Source: Anaeromyces robustus (Eukaryota > Neocallimastigomycota > Neocallimastigomycetes > Neocallimastigales > Neocallimastigaceae). Taken from it: a stretch of DNA of 58,326 nt. Of the stretch, positions 1 to 21,300 are shown piece by piece; within the stretch, counting starts at the first letter, position 1; each line of letters starts with the position of its first letter. The stretch lies in contig MCFG01000416.1 of assembly GCA_002104895.1 (NCBI GenBank), positions 1 through 58,326 of the forward strand, in the 5' to 3' direction. Made by a program: the position numbers and the translations under genes. Below the pieces are notes generated by a model, which saw only the letters and a program-made list of their open reading frames with translations, was not told where the DNA came from and ran no database searches.

Positions 1-1469
1 AAGAAAAGGTTATAGAAAGAGATGAACTTTAAATAAAGAAAAAAGAAAAAAGAAAATAGAAAAAAAAAGGAAAAAAGAAAAAGAAAAAAAGAAAAAGAAA
101 AAGAAAGTAATAATAATAATAATAAATTAAAAGAAAATAAAATACAAATATAAAAAAAAAAAGTAATAACAATAAAAAAGATACATTTAAAAAAAAAAAA
201 TTTTTTAGAAAATAAAAAATATTTATAACAATTAAAACGCAAATATATACATAAAAATTATAAAAAAAATATATTAGTATTAATAATAAAAATCATATAA
301 TTCAAATTATGATTAAATAAAATAATATTTTTATAAACTAATAATAAAAAAAAAGTTAATTTTTTTTTAATCATATTAATCATATAAATAAATATAAAAA
401 TATAAAAATATAAAAAAAAATATTGAAAATATATAACTTTTAATAGATTTAAAGTGTTGATATTGTTTAAAATTTTTATATTTAATCCAATTATTAAAAG
501 CCTTTTTTGTTTTTATACATATATAATACATACTTCGTACATAAAAAATTTAAATCTGTATAGTTAATATATTTAATATATATAATATATTATAATATAT
601 TATAATAATAAATATATAAAATATATAGATTTTAATAAAGTACTATTTAAACATTTAAATTATATTATATTATAAATATATATTAAATATATTATTTAAT
701 TAAAGAATTAAATTAAAAAATTAATTTATTAAAATAAAAAAAAATAAAATATTTAAATTGTATTTAATTTATTTTTTATATTTAAATGACTATAAAAATA
801 TTTTATTTTTCGATTTATTCTTAGATTCATATATATTTAAAATGACATGATTTTTCATTTATAATAAATATAATTAATATAATAGAATAATATAATATAT
901 AATACTAATAATATTATAAAATAAAAAAAAAAAAAAAAAAAAAAAAAAAAGATGGCATATCAAATAATAAAATAAAATAAACAAAAGGAAAAAAAAATTA
1001 ATAACTATAATAGATGACACTTTTTTTTTTTTTTTAACCATAATAATAATTATTAAAAGATATTAAATAAATAAAATTGTAAAAAAATACAATAAAAAAA
1101 GATGGCACATATACTTTTTAAATTAAATAATAATAATAAAAAAATATAATTTTTTTTTTTTTTTTTTTTTTTTTTTCTTTTATTTAATATGTTTATTTTT
1201 TTATTATTTGCATATTTTTTAATTACACTTTTTACAAATTTTTTTTTTTTATTTTTTTTAACTTGCTTGCTTATTTTTTTTTCTTTAATTTAAAGATATT
1301 ATTATTATATTTTCTTCTTTTTATCTCGAATTTATAATTCTATTTTTTCGAAAAAAAATTATAAATCATATTATTTTAGCAACGATTATTCGTTTAATTC
1401 TTTTAGGAAAGGTTTTTTTTATTATATATAAATTATATATATAATTATTTCAAATTATCACTGGATAAT
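1..1469. other. Gene-free A+T-rich flank
   Basis: No coding region was recognised on either strand. The stretch consists of A and T tracts, including a run of about 25 A near 925-950 and T runs near 1021-1035 and 1151-1176. Short GATGRCA words recur after A tracts (about 951, 1013, 1101). It lies downstream of the peroxiredoxin-glutaredoxin gene and would contain that gene's 3' untranslated region. Confidence 0.6.
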
Positions 1470-2479
1470 TTAAGCAAAGTATTTTTCTAATTCTTCACTA
1501 CCACCAATTAATTTACCATCAATGAAAATAACTGGAACGGTAGATCTACTAGCAACAGCTCTTAAAGTTCTAGAGGTAAGACCCTTACGAGCAACAGTAA
1601 TTTCTTCATAACGAAGTCCCTTTGATTGTAAAAGGGCTTTAGCCTTAGCACAGTATGGACAACCAACACGAGTGAAGATAGTACAAACTTGTGGTCTCTT
1701 AGTGTTTGGAGCAAGGTAATCAAGCATTGTATCAGCATCAGAAACTTCAAATGGATCACCTTCTTTAACTGGTTCACAGAAAAGCTTCTTAATGACACCA
1801 TTATCAACAAACATGGAGTATCTCCATGAACGCTTACCAAAACCTAAATCCTTCTTATCAACTAAAAAGCCAAGCTTTTCAGTAAATTCACCATTACCAT
1901 CTGGAATAAGTTTAACATGTTCAATACCTTGATCCTTAGCCCATTCATTCCTAATTTATTATTTTATTTTTATATATTTTAATATTTGTATTAAAAATTA
2001 AAAAAAATAAAAGTAAAATAATATTAGATTTATTATTATTTTTTTAATATATATATTTATCTTTTCATTTTAATTTTTTAAATTACTTAAATTAAATTCT
2101 AAATAATAATTAAAAATATAAATATTTATTTAATAAAAAGTTTTAAAAGAATATTTATAAAAAGTTGCTTATTTTATTTATTATTATTATTTTATATAAA
2201 ATAAAATAAAAAAAATATTTACATAACGAAAGTATCGTTAACAGAAATACAGTAAATGTCATCGACATTAGCTGCCTTCTTAATTGTGTCAGCTAATTCT
2301 TCATAACGTGGAAGGTGAGAAGAAGAACAAGTTGGAGTGAAAGCACCTGGAAGTGAGAAAACAACAACTCTTCTGTTCTTGAAAACTTCATCAGAAGTGA
2401 GTTTGCACCATTGGTTATTAACTCTGTGTACCCAAGTAACACTTGGAACAGTTTGACCTTCAACGTTTGGGAATGACAT
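1470..2479 (-). CDS. Peroxiredoxin 5-glutaredoxin hybrid (thiol peroxidase)
   Basis: The predicted protein has 245 aa and should reduce peroxides using its own fused glutaredoxin and glutathione. Two exons, 2479-2223 and 1950-1470, join in frame across a 272-nt intron (donor GTAAATATT, acceptor TTAG). Residues 1 to about 160 are a Prx5/AhpC-type domain with PGAFTPTCS, which places the peroxidatic Cys at residue 51. Residues about 172-245 are a glutaredoxin domain with GCPYC (Cys183, Cys186), followed by TVP and the GG of the glutathione site. The start ATG directly precedes the conserved Prx N-terminus. No targeting peptide is seen, so a cytosolic location is likely. Fused Prx5-Grx proteins are best known from bacteria such as Haemophilus, so a bacterial origin followed by intron gain is an inference. 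The coding part is clearly richer in G+C than its surroundings. Confidence 0.95.
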
Positions 2480-2948
2480 TTTAAACTATTTATTTACTAT
2501 TATATTTAAACAGTGATAAGTTTTAAAAAAAAAAATATTATTTAGTAGTGAATTATACATATTTATATAAAATTTTTTATTTATTAATTTATTAATTTAT
2601 TAATTAATTTATTATTTTTTTTTGTTATGTTTTTAATTCTCAATTTGGTAATAATATATTTAATTGTATTCTATTTATACATTAATATATTTTATTTTAT
2701 AGAAATATTCACAAATAATATAATACAATATATTATATTATATAATACAATATAATCATAATTGTAATGACATAATAATAATAAATTAACCAAATAAAAA
2801 TTTAAAGTTTTTTTTTTTATCATAAAATAAAAAATTTAATACTTTATATGTATTAATTAATTTATTGCTTTTATATATTTTTATATTATTCATATAAAAT
2901 TTAAAATTAACAATAATTAAATAATATTAAAGTTTATTTATTATTATT

Positions 2949-3184
<236 letters not shown>

Positions 3185-3789
3185 TTATAATAAAATATTT
3201 ATTTATTATTTTATTCCAATATTATTATATACTTTTGGTAATCATAAAATATTAATGTATTATATTTTACTATTTATTACTATTCATTACAATATATTCT
3301 ATTTAAATAGATTTCCATATATTATAAAAGCATTCTTTTAATGATTTGCAATGGTGTTACAATAATAAAAAAAAATAACCTTTCCCCATAAAAAATAAAT
3401 AATTAAATAAAAATAAGTTACTTTAAGCATATTAGAATAATAAAAAAAAAAAAAAAAAAAGACATTATCAAGTAAGGCTTTTAATATAAAAAATCAACAT
3501 ATATATATCATTTATTTACTCCCATTTTGTCTTTTTATTTTTTTTTTTTTTTTTACATTTGTTTATTTTTTCTTGTTAATTAATTTTGTTATTTTATTAA
3601 TAGTAATGTTACATTACAACACTAAAATAAAAAAAATCAAAGATGACAATATATCTTTTTTATTATTTATATTATAATATAATTATAATATATTTAAAAT
3701 ATATTTATAATATATTTACAAAATACAACCAAAAGAAATCGTAAAATTTTCCTACAATATATTAATTTTTAATTTCATAATTAAAAATT

Positions 3790-3790
3790 T

Positions 3791-3849
<59 letters not shown>

Positions 3850-3850
3850 T
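3790..3850. repeat. (TTTA)n microsatellite
   Basis: About 15 tandem TTTA units lie 150 bases downstream of the stop codon of receptor A. Confidence 0.95.
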
Positions 3851-4004
3851 AATATATAATCAATTTTTAATATTAGATTTGTTATGATAGAAATAGGAAA
3901 ATAATCCGTTTAGTATTGTTTTTCAAAATATAATATAAAACATAAATAATATATTATTTTAATATATTAATAAGTTTTTTGTCTTTTTTGATATAAATAA
4001 TTTT

Positions 4005-6846
4005 TTAATTTAAACTAATAAAAGTGTTTGAATTCATTGAATCATTTACATGAGTATATACTACTATATTATTATTTATCAATCCTCGATGGAATATTTT
4101 TGAAATTTTAGCAATAATTCCTTTTATTACAAGTTTGAAATCAATGAAAATTAAATTAATTATTAAGGAGAAAGAAGCATTAATTATCAACATAAACAGT
4201 TCAATATCTGTATTTTCTATTTGATATGTAATAGCGACATAACACGATATTAACTATTTTGATATTATTAAAAAGTATATATATTACCAATGAAAAAAAT
4301 AAAATAAAAAAAAAAAAAAGGAGGAGGAATTATTATTAAATATTTTTTTTCCTTTGTAATATTTTTAATAAATTAAAAAAAAATATTTAAAATTTAAAAT
4401 TTTTTTACTTGAATAACTGATATAATTGAAGCAACAAAGGTTTTTTTAGACTAATAGAAAGTATTAATAGGTTAAAAAAAAAAAATTAATATTATTTTTG
4501 AAAAGCAATGATTTAATTATTGAATATATATTTTTTTTTCTACCTCATTAAATTCATCAGGTACTTTGTTGTTTAATATATATATATATATATATAAAGA
4601 GAGAGAGAAAATTTTTTATTTTTAAAAAAAATAATAATTTTTTAAATATTATTTTCATTTTTTTCTTTTTTTTTTTTTTTCTTTGATATTAATATCATTA
4701 ATATCATTATATATTTTTACTTTCAATATAAATAATGAATTATAAAAAAAAAAAAAACTTACTATTTCTTCCTCTAAAAGATATTAATAAAGATAATGTT
4801 ACTAAAGAAAAATCAATAGCAAAAATAAGAATCATAATAAGTACATTTCCATTAGAACATACAGTATATGGATATGATCCAACATTTTTTATATATATAT
4901 TTTTTATTTCAGTTCCCGATTGAGTAAAAGACCATAATATTAATAGAATAAATTGAATTATTGGCAGTATTAAGTACATAAAATATCCTGTATCCTTATA
5001 ATCCATTTTTGTAATACTATTAGTATTATATATAGATACAATAAGATCATTTTTAACCGAATAGGAACAAATAAAACCAGTAATCTAAATAAATATAATA
5101 CATTACATATATATTTATATTTATATTTATATTTATATTTATATATAAGTTTTATATATATATATATATTTTAAAAGTATTGTAATTATATATATATATA
5201 TGATATAAAAATATGCTTGCTTACTCCAATAATCATTAACCATACTCTTATAATACATTTATAATTTAAAATTTCTCCAATCCAAAAACCAAAAGAGATA
5301 TACAAAATAATACTCGATATATTTAAAAATAATGAAAATTTTAAAATTCCAACATGAAAATTATGTAAACTTATTGTTATATTAATTATAAATATAAATT
5401 TATATATAAAAATTAATTAAATGAAACCATATTTTTTTTTTGTTTTGTTTTGTTTTAATCAAATTTATATAAAAAATTCTATACTTCGATATTATATATA
5501 TCAAAAAGATTATTTCTATTGTTATACAAATAGCATTTGTTATACCAATAATTATTCCTTTATAATTTGTATAGGGTATAAAAGGACATTTTACATATTC
5601 AGGATATAAATTTGTATCATTAGTAATTATACAATTTTCATAAATAATAGGCAATTGTTGAGTTGAAGAAATACATTTACCAAATGATATTTTTTTATTT
5701 AAAACATTTGTACAAAATGGCTTTAAAGAATCATCAATAATATCACAACATTCATTAATTATAGCTTCAAATGAACCTTCTTCTGTGTCATTATGTTTAT
5801 AATAAAGATGGGCAAATAAAAGAGGTATTGGTGCATTCTCCTGTAATTGAATTAATTCATTACTTTATATATTAATTATAAAAATTTATAGATCATTATT
5901 AATACATATTGTAAAAAAAAAAAAAAAAAACTTGTAAATAGTTATAATATAACATATAATATAATATATAATTTATGTATGTTAAGATTATAATTATTAT
6001 AAATACTATTACATATGTTAAAACTTACAAATTTCCATAGGGAAACTAATAATAAATGATAATATTATCATTTATATTATAAATATTATATTTATTAAAT
6101 TTAAAAATATTGATTATAAAATAATAATAATAATTTATAATAATATTATTATCATTATTAATTACTTGTACTGGCTTTGCTTGTTTCATTGTTTCTTCAT
6201 AAATAGAACATATTTCTTCTTGAGTTTGTTCAATAGTATTCCCAATCATATCAGTCATTGATTTTAATACTATTTTATTATTTTTATTATTAATAGGTAC
6301 TTCAATTTTATATTTATCATAATATGTAATTTTGCTATTGTCAAAATTTGCTTCTTCATCACATATAAATATTTTATCCTTAAATTCATCATTGAATATA
6401 GATGTATTTATTAATGAATTATTATTCACAGTCATTCCTCGTGTATAATCATCAATCTTAATATGTGTTAAATAAATAATGTTTGTAACATTATTATAAA
6501 TATAATAATATGGATAAGTTCCTATTAGACTTAATACTGAATTACAAAGATCTTTTTTTGAACTTTGTGTTACACTTTTACATCTACATTTAATGATTAA
6601 AAAAATAGTATATAAATAAATAATTAAATAAAAAAAAAAATAATAAATAATAAATAAATAAGAATTATAATATATCACAATTATAGTAATTTATTATAAT
6701 TAATTATTTCTATTTTTTTTTTTTTCATTGTTATTATTATTATATAATTAATGTTAAAACTTAATACCTAGTTCCATAGATATTTTCAAATGGCTTAAAT
6801 AATATTATAAAAAAATAATTAATTTTAATATATGTATATGTAATAA

Positions 6847-6877
<31 letters not shown>

Positions 6878-9337
6878 TAAAATAATTATAAAAATATATA
6901 TATTCATACCGTTATAGAAATATTACATTCAGTAAAATATGGATAATCTTCACTAATTAATATTTCTATAAAATCGAACGCTTCATCAGGCATTTTCGAT
7001 TTTGTAGTAATTGTTAATCCTTAATATAATTAAATATAAATATAGAGATTTTATTTTGTTTTAAATTAATTATTATTTCATTATTTTATAAAAATCTATA
7101 ATTAATTTATATATATATGGTATATTTTTATTGTCTTCCTTAAAAAAATAATTTTTATACCTAAACCTCCAAGAACTATTGTATATTAATACATAATTTT
7201 ATTGTAATATTTATTAAAAATATATATATTAATATTTAATATTATTTGAATATATTAATTCTTTATAATATGTGTTATATACATGATGAAGAACCAGGAA
7301 GATACTATATAATCATTTAATAATTTATATATGTAAATTTTAATTAATTTATTATAATATTAATAACTACATTATATAGTAATATATTAATAATTTTTGT
7401 TTAATAAAAATTAAAATATATAATTTTCAATTTACAGAATATTTAAGTTCTGGATATTCCTGTTGTGATTAAGATTAATATTTTTATTATTAATTCAATA
7501 GATTTTTTTTTTTATTCATTTATTTATATTGTTATTGTTTTTTATTAAACTTACAAAACTATACAAATTATCATAACACATTCCATAAACAACTTGTTCT
7601 TGTGTAATAATATTTTCATCATATTTAAGTTTAGGTTGTTCTTCAACAGATCGTGGATATGGATTTTTTTTCCATTGATTTACACTATCCATATCTAACC
7701 ACATTTCAATCTTATTATAATTAATTAATTTATTTATTAATTGAAATTTTTTTTTTTTTTTTAATTATTATAAATATATAATTGTTAATTGTTGTTTTAA
7801 TAAATAATATATATAATATTTACTGCTTTAGTACTGGTTATTTTTTTTAATATTGATAATTTTTCTATATATTCTGGATTTCTAAATCCGCATTCTTTAA
7901 TTTCTTCATCACTTTCAGTAATAACAGGTATATTAAGTGATTGACATAAAGAAACGAAAAATCTAAAATCTATATATGTAAGATTTTAATATTTTATTTC
8001 AATATATTAAATTAGAAAATTTTAGATAATATTACCTTCATAATAACCATTAACTAATTTAAATCCAGGTCTTTCTAGACATTCAGTAAGTATGTTTGCA
8101 TATTCAAATGCTTTTTCCCAAGTCCACTAAATATATATATATATCATATAATATAAATATATTTACAATTTAATTATATTTTTAAATTAAATGTTTTAAA
8201 TTAATGTTTATTATCTATAAATGTTAATATACAGTTTTCTTGTAATCTTCACCCCTACATAAAAATATTATAATATGTATGATGTATGTATTTTTAAGAT
8301 ACATTAGTATTTATATATTTAATAAAATAAAAAATTTTATATATTTATTTTTAGTATATCTACCAATAATCACTTAATGGCTATTTTTATATATTATTAA
8401 TGATATTATATATATTAAAATAGAACATTAAATATATATATATATATATTTTTAATTATTTCATTATATAACAATAAAAATATATTAATATTATTACGGG
8501 TGGATAGTGAAGATCACTATATCCTTTTTCTATGCAATAATCAAATGTTGTTATATTAAACCTAAAAACTCTGAAATCTACGGCTAATGGTATAGCTATC
8601 CAATTATTATTTACACGGTCTAAAATTTTACAGTTATTATTTATTTATTATTTATTATTAATTATTTATTATTTATTATTTATTATTTATTATTTATTAT
8701 TTATTATTTATTATTTATTATTTATTATTTATTATTTATTATTTATTATTTATTATTTATTATTTATTATTTATTATTTATTATTTATTATTTATTATTT
8801 ATTATTTATTATTTATTATTTATTATTTATTATTTATTATTTATTATTTATTATTTATTATTTATTATTTATTATTTATTATTTATAATTTATTATTTAT
8901 TATTTATTATTTATTATTTATTATTTATTATTCATAATTAATATTTTTATTCAATTATTGAGAAGTCTTTATAATTTTATAACAAAAATAATTTAGAACT
9001 TACAGTCATATGATGAATATTTATTTATTAGTGTTTCCATATAATTTCCCGTTTTTTTATAATAATTTATTAAATATTTATTTAAATTAAGGATTTCATC
9101 ATTATTATATCTAACAGTTAACTTATTATTATTTAATATTACCAAAATTTTAACATTTTTAATATTAAAACATAAATTTTATCTTTTTTTTTATACATAT
9201 ATATATTATGTTAAATTCTTTCATTATACTGAAAAACCTTACTTGTCCTGTACCAATAAGTATTAAATCAGGGCATGGGTATAAACCATTATTATCACAT
9301 ATTTTTGCAAAAGCATTTTCATACCTTTTATTAACAA

Positions 9338-9380
<43 letters not shown>

Positions 9381-10028
9381 TTTATGATGATAATTAATAA
9401 AGAAAATTAAAAATTTAAATGATATATTATAATAGATTAACATTGATATTGATTAATATTACCATCCCATTGAATCAATTCGAAGACAATAAATTTTTTC
9501 ATGTTTTTCTTTTTCTAAATTATACCAAACAGGAAAAGCATTAACATAAATACCTGTGGAAACAAATACCATCTCTGTTGAAGTATTCCAAAATAATAAA
9601 GTTTTTTTTTCATCTTCCTTTTTATCAATATCTTCTTCAGTACAAATAATTATATATTTAATATTTGACCTTATAATATAAAAAATAACATTATTTATTT
9701 AAAAAAAATTACAATTATATACTAATAATTTTTTAAATTCTATTATTATAGTTTTTTTTTTTTTTATTAACGAATTTTTTTTTAAAATATAAATTATCAC
9801 ATACAATGATAATAGATCATAATATTCATTAAATAAATACGTTTGATAGTTAAATGTTAAAGGATATCTATTTATACGATTATCATTTTTATCATAAGTA
9901 TCTAATACAAAATTTACTGGTTTTTCTTTATCATTTTTTATTAATTGACTTTTACATAACACAACTATTTTAGAAATTAATATTGAAATATATATAAATT
10001 TAATTATTAGATAAAATTTTTTTTTCAT
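4005..10028 (-). CDS. Receptor A: SBP-domain class C GPCR-like protein, 23 exons
   Basis: Assembled product 990 aa. Exons: 10028-9805, 9669-9463, 9324-9243, 9121-9004, 8619-8498, 8380-8364, 8254-8233, 8126-8036, 7969-7824, 7710-7555, 7459-7436, 7304-7283, 7175-7161, 7019-6910, 6793-6768, 6583-6166, 6045-6029, 5862-5485, 5369-5225, 5084-4763, 4563-4544, 4450-4409, 4253-4005. All join by GT..AG and sum to a multiple of 3. The start is MKKKFYLII with a hydrophobic signal to about residue 27; an ATG 63 nt upstream would add a lysine-rich stretch. Residues about 30-605 form an SBP-like ectodomain (NNNWIAIP and DFRVFRFN near 213-230; TWEKAFEYAN near 265; GLTITTKSK near 416, the usual SBP 'G-I-x-K-x-S-K' block). 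Seven membrane helices follow (about 705-950), with KCIIRVW opening TM3, Cys in loop 2, PDEFNE before TM6. The F-x-P-K motif at the end of TM7 is degenerate (FIDFK). The tail is about 40 aa. Likely a plasma-membrane chemosensor; the ligand is unknown. Confidence 0.9.
8638..8932. repeat. 7-bp (TTATTTA)n array in receptor A intron 4
   Basis: About 40 tandem copies of a 7-bp unit fill most of the intron between exons 4 and 5 (8620-9003). A few units are degenerate at both ends. Confidence 0.95.
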
Positions 10029-11089
10029 TTCTTTTTTCTTTTTTTTAATTCCTTTGTCTTTTAAAAGTTCCGTTAAGCAATTAATTAGCAAGTTTCATTC
10101 TAATATTTAAATATATATAATATTATATTGTTATTTTATCTATACTGTAAAAATTATATATCTTTTATTGTTATTAAACATTTCTATTATTTTTTTATCA
10201 TATATATATTATATATTATATATAATAATCCTATATATTATGCACTTTATGATTTACGATAAAAAAAATTTTTTTTAATATATTAATGAAAAATACATAT
10301 ATATTATAAAAAAATTTACAATTTTTAAAGTTTATATTTAATAAGGAAAAAATATATTTATACATATATTAATCAAAACTTTAATTATAAATTAATCATA
10401 AATTAATATTTAATATTAAAATGAAACAATAAATATATAAAATACATCAATATATGCTTATCAATTATTAATGAAAAAAAAAACAACATATGATAAAAAA
10501 AATAATTTTGAAAGCTTTTTTATTATTTTCCTTAAAAATAATCCTACTTTTACTATTTTATTATATATGATTAAATATTAATACCAAAATTAAAAAAAAA
10601 TAAACTAAATTTAGTTCAATATTATATTTTAAAAATTGAAAATCATAAAAATTTCTTAAAAATTTAAAAAAAAATTTATTGTAAAATTGAAAAATGGAAA
10701 AATGGAAAAAATAATTTATATTGAAAAAAAAGTTAAAAGAAATTTTTTTTTCAATATCTTTTTATATGCCATATCAACATCAACATCATTATATTAAAAA
10801 ATTATTACTCTGAATATTTAAAAATCATAAATAACCAAAATAATAAAATGAAATGAAATTTATAATTATTAGTTTTTTATTTTTAATATATTAAATGTTT
10901 TTTTAAAATTTTATTTGAAATATATATAATATATTGTTCATTTTTATATATTATTTTAATAATTTATAAGATAGAAACTTTTTAAAAATATTAGCTAATG
11001 TATTTAATATTTAATTAAAATATTTTATATTAAGCTTAAAATATTAATTATATTAATATTAAAAATGGTTAAAATATTGATTTTGTAGT
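10029..11089. other. Intergenic between receptors A and B
   Basis: About 1.06 kb of A+T-rich sequence holds the 5' flank of receptor A and the 3' flank of receptor B. No gene, RNA or distinctive repeat was recognised. Confidence 0.55.
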
Positions 11090-18331
<7,242 letters not shown>

Positions 18332-21300
18332 TCATTTTTGACTATTATCAAACATACTGGTATGATATCCACTTAATGCTGAATATTCTGTATTTAAAAA
18401 TGTATTCAGTACTAGTAAAAGCTTTGGTCCAACGAAAGTTATATTGATATACATAATGATAAAAATAGCTACAAAGAAAACAATAAAATGAAAAATTATA
18501 TTTTCTATATCAATAATTATTACAAGATGGCAAAAAAGTAACTAATATTTAAAAAAAAAAAAAGAAAAATTATCAGTACTTATTATTATTATTGTTGTTG
18601 TTAATGTTATTTATTACCAATATACAAGATATTAAAGATGTAAGATAAATCTTTTTTGTCTAAATTAACAATATAAAAATTAAATAGTTAAATAATTAAT
18701 AATTATTTAATAATTATTTAAAATTTACTTAATTTAAAATATCAAAATACATCATTATATTCAGACGGTACTGTAATAAAATATATTAGAAATTAAACAT
18801 ATTATAATAAATAAATAAATTAATTAATTAATTATTATATTATATTTTATTATATTAGTATAAAAAAACTCAACTATGTCTTCCTCGATATGCATTAATA
18901 ATAGATACTACTAATAATAAATAATCAATACAGTATACTGAACTTAAAATATATTCATTCCCAATAGAGCATATTTCAATATCATAATATCCAACATTTT
19001 TTAAATATCTTTTCCTTACGTTCAAACCTCTTTGTGTAAATGACCATATTATTAATAATATAAATTGTATTAATACTATCACTAAATAATATATTTTAAT
19101 TTTAAATTTATAATTTGATTTATGAGTAACATTCGGATTATTATATACAGATGTAATAATTTCGGATCTAATAGAATATGAACATATAAAAGAAGTTATC
19201 TTTTTATTAAAATATAAAATTAGTAAATGATATTCTAATATTTATAATGATATATTAACATATTTTTGATTTATAATATTAAAATTTGCAATTTCTTTTT
19301 ACTCCTATAATCATAGTCCAAAACTTTACTATGCATTTGACTTCATTTATCTTTCCAATCCAAAAAAAAATCGAAACTTCCATTATTATACTTGATATTA
19401 TTAATGACAGTAAAAAACTATATCCTCCAATTATTATACATTTTTCCTTACGAAATCTTAATTATATATAAATTTATTTTTATATTAATATAATATTGAA
19501 TTAATAAAACGATTTAATATAATCAAATATTTATATTAATAATATATTAATACTTTATTATAAATCTCATAAAAATAACTTCAACAAATATAGTAAAATC
19601 AGTAAATAATATAATAATAATTCCTTTTATATTTATATATGGAACATAAAAACATTCTATTGATCTTTTGAATTTACTGTTAGTTGAAGGTTTACAATTT
19701 AAATATATTATAGGCATCGTATTGCTTTTTTCATTACATTCGCCTAATACAAATTTTATGTTATGTTCATTATCACAATCAGGCATAAATGTATCATCAA
19801 TAATATCACAGCATTCATTAACAATATTTTCAAATGAACCTTCATTTGTATCATTATGTTTATAATAAAGATGTGCTAAAAGAAGAGATATAGGTGATTT
19901 ATTTTCAAAATCGCTTATTTCAGAACTTTTTAAATATGTAAGAATATTTTTTAAAATAGATATTATATTTTAAATATTATTATTAAAATAATCATATTGA
20001 TTTCAATTTATTTTACTTTAACTTACAATGAAGAAAATGGAAACTATGATTAAATAATATATACATATTAATATATAAAGTTTAAATAGGCATATATATT
20101 AATATATATCATTTAAAAATTATATATATTAATATATATAACTTTTAAAATAAAAGTATATAAAAAATATATATAAAATATATATAAAATATATATATAA
20201 TGAAATACCTGCATAGGTTTCGCGATCTTTAATGATTTTTCTAATATTTTATTTATCATATTATAATCCTGTATATCGTTTTTCATTTTATGAACATCAT
20301 TCATTGATTTTAATAAAATTGTTTCATTCTCACTAATTGGAAAAACAATTTTATACTTATCATAATATGTGATACTACTATTCTTCAAACTTGCATATTC
20401 ATCACATTTAAAAAAATGATTTTGATATTTATTAAAAATTGGATTATTTATATTATTATCATTATTAATTAGAATACCTCTTTCAAAATTTTTATATGTA
20501 TAAGTTAAATATATAACACTTGTTTTATTATCATATACATAATAATATGGATAAGTCCCAGTTATATTTAATGCTGAAATACATAGATCCTTTTTACTAT
20601 TAGAACTTTAATTTTAATAATGATATATAATATAGATAAAATATGATAATTAATATTTTTTATTATAATTCCCAGTACTTTAAATATTTATATAAGAACA
20701 TCAATTATATATATGTATATATACTTTATACCTGAGGTATTTTTAATTGACTAATTTGATTAATAAATATATAAAATATTAATAATAATTAAATATATAA
20801 ACAATAATGATGATAATAATATCATTTTGATATATTAAAAAAATAATAACAAAGAAATACATTTAATGCCGCTAATCCATTTAATTCATAATAATATGGA
20901 TATTGAGGATTAATTAAATCTTTTATATATTCAAAAATTTCATCAGGATACTTCGATTTTTTTGTTATTGAGATTCCTTAAAAATAAATCAATAAGTTTT
21001 CATAGTAAATTCTTTACATATTTATATATATGTAAATATAAATACCTGAACCACCAAGAACTAAATACATAATCAATAAATAAATATTATATCTAATTAA
21101 TATTAACGTTAACATTAATACAATATTAATTACTTTATTATATTAATGATTAAATATATATATATATTTACATGTTGAAGTTCCTGGAAGGTACTAAATA
21201 CAATTTCATCAATATATCATTTTACATAATATATTAAAATTTTTGATATTAATATTAAATATTAAAATATTGATTATTCAATTTTATTTTATTATTTAGT

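Noticed and set aside
20725-20750. Frameshift in receptor C at exon 15
   Set aside because: It arises only if the nearer GTATAA donor is chosen. The GTATAT donor 7 bases on gives the 26-nt exon seen in all paralogs.
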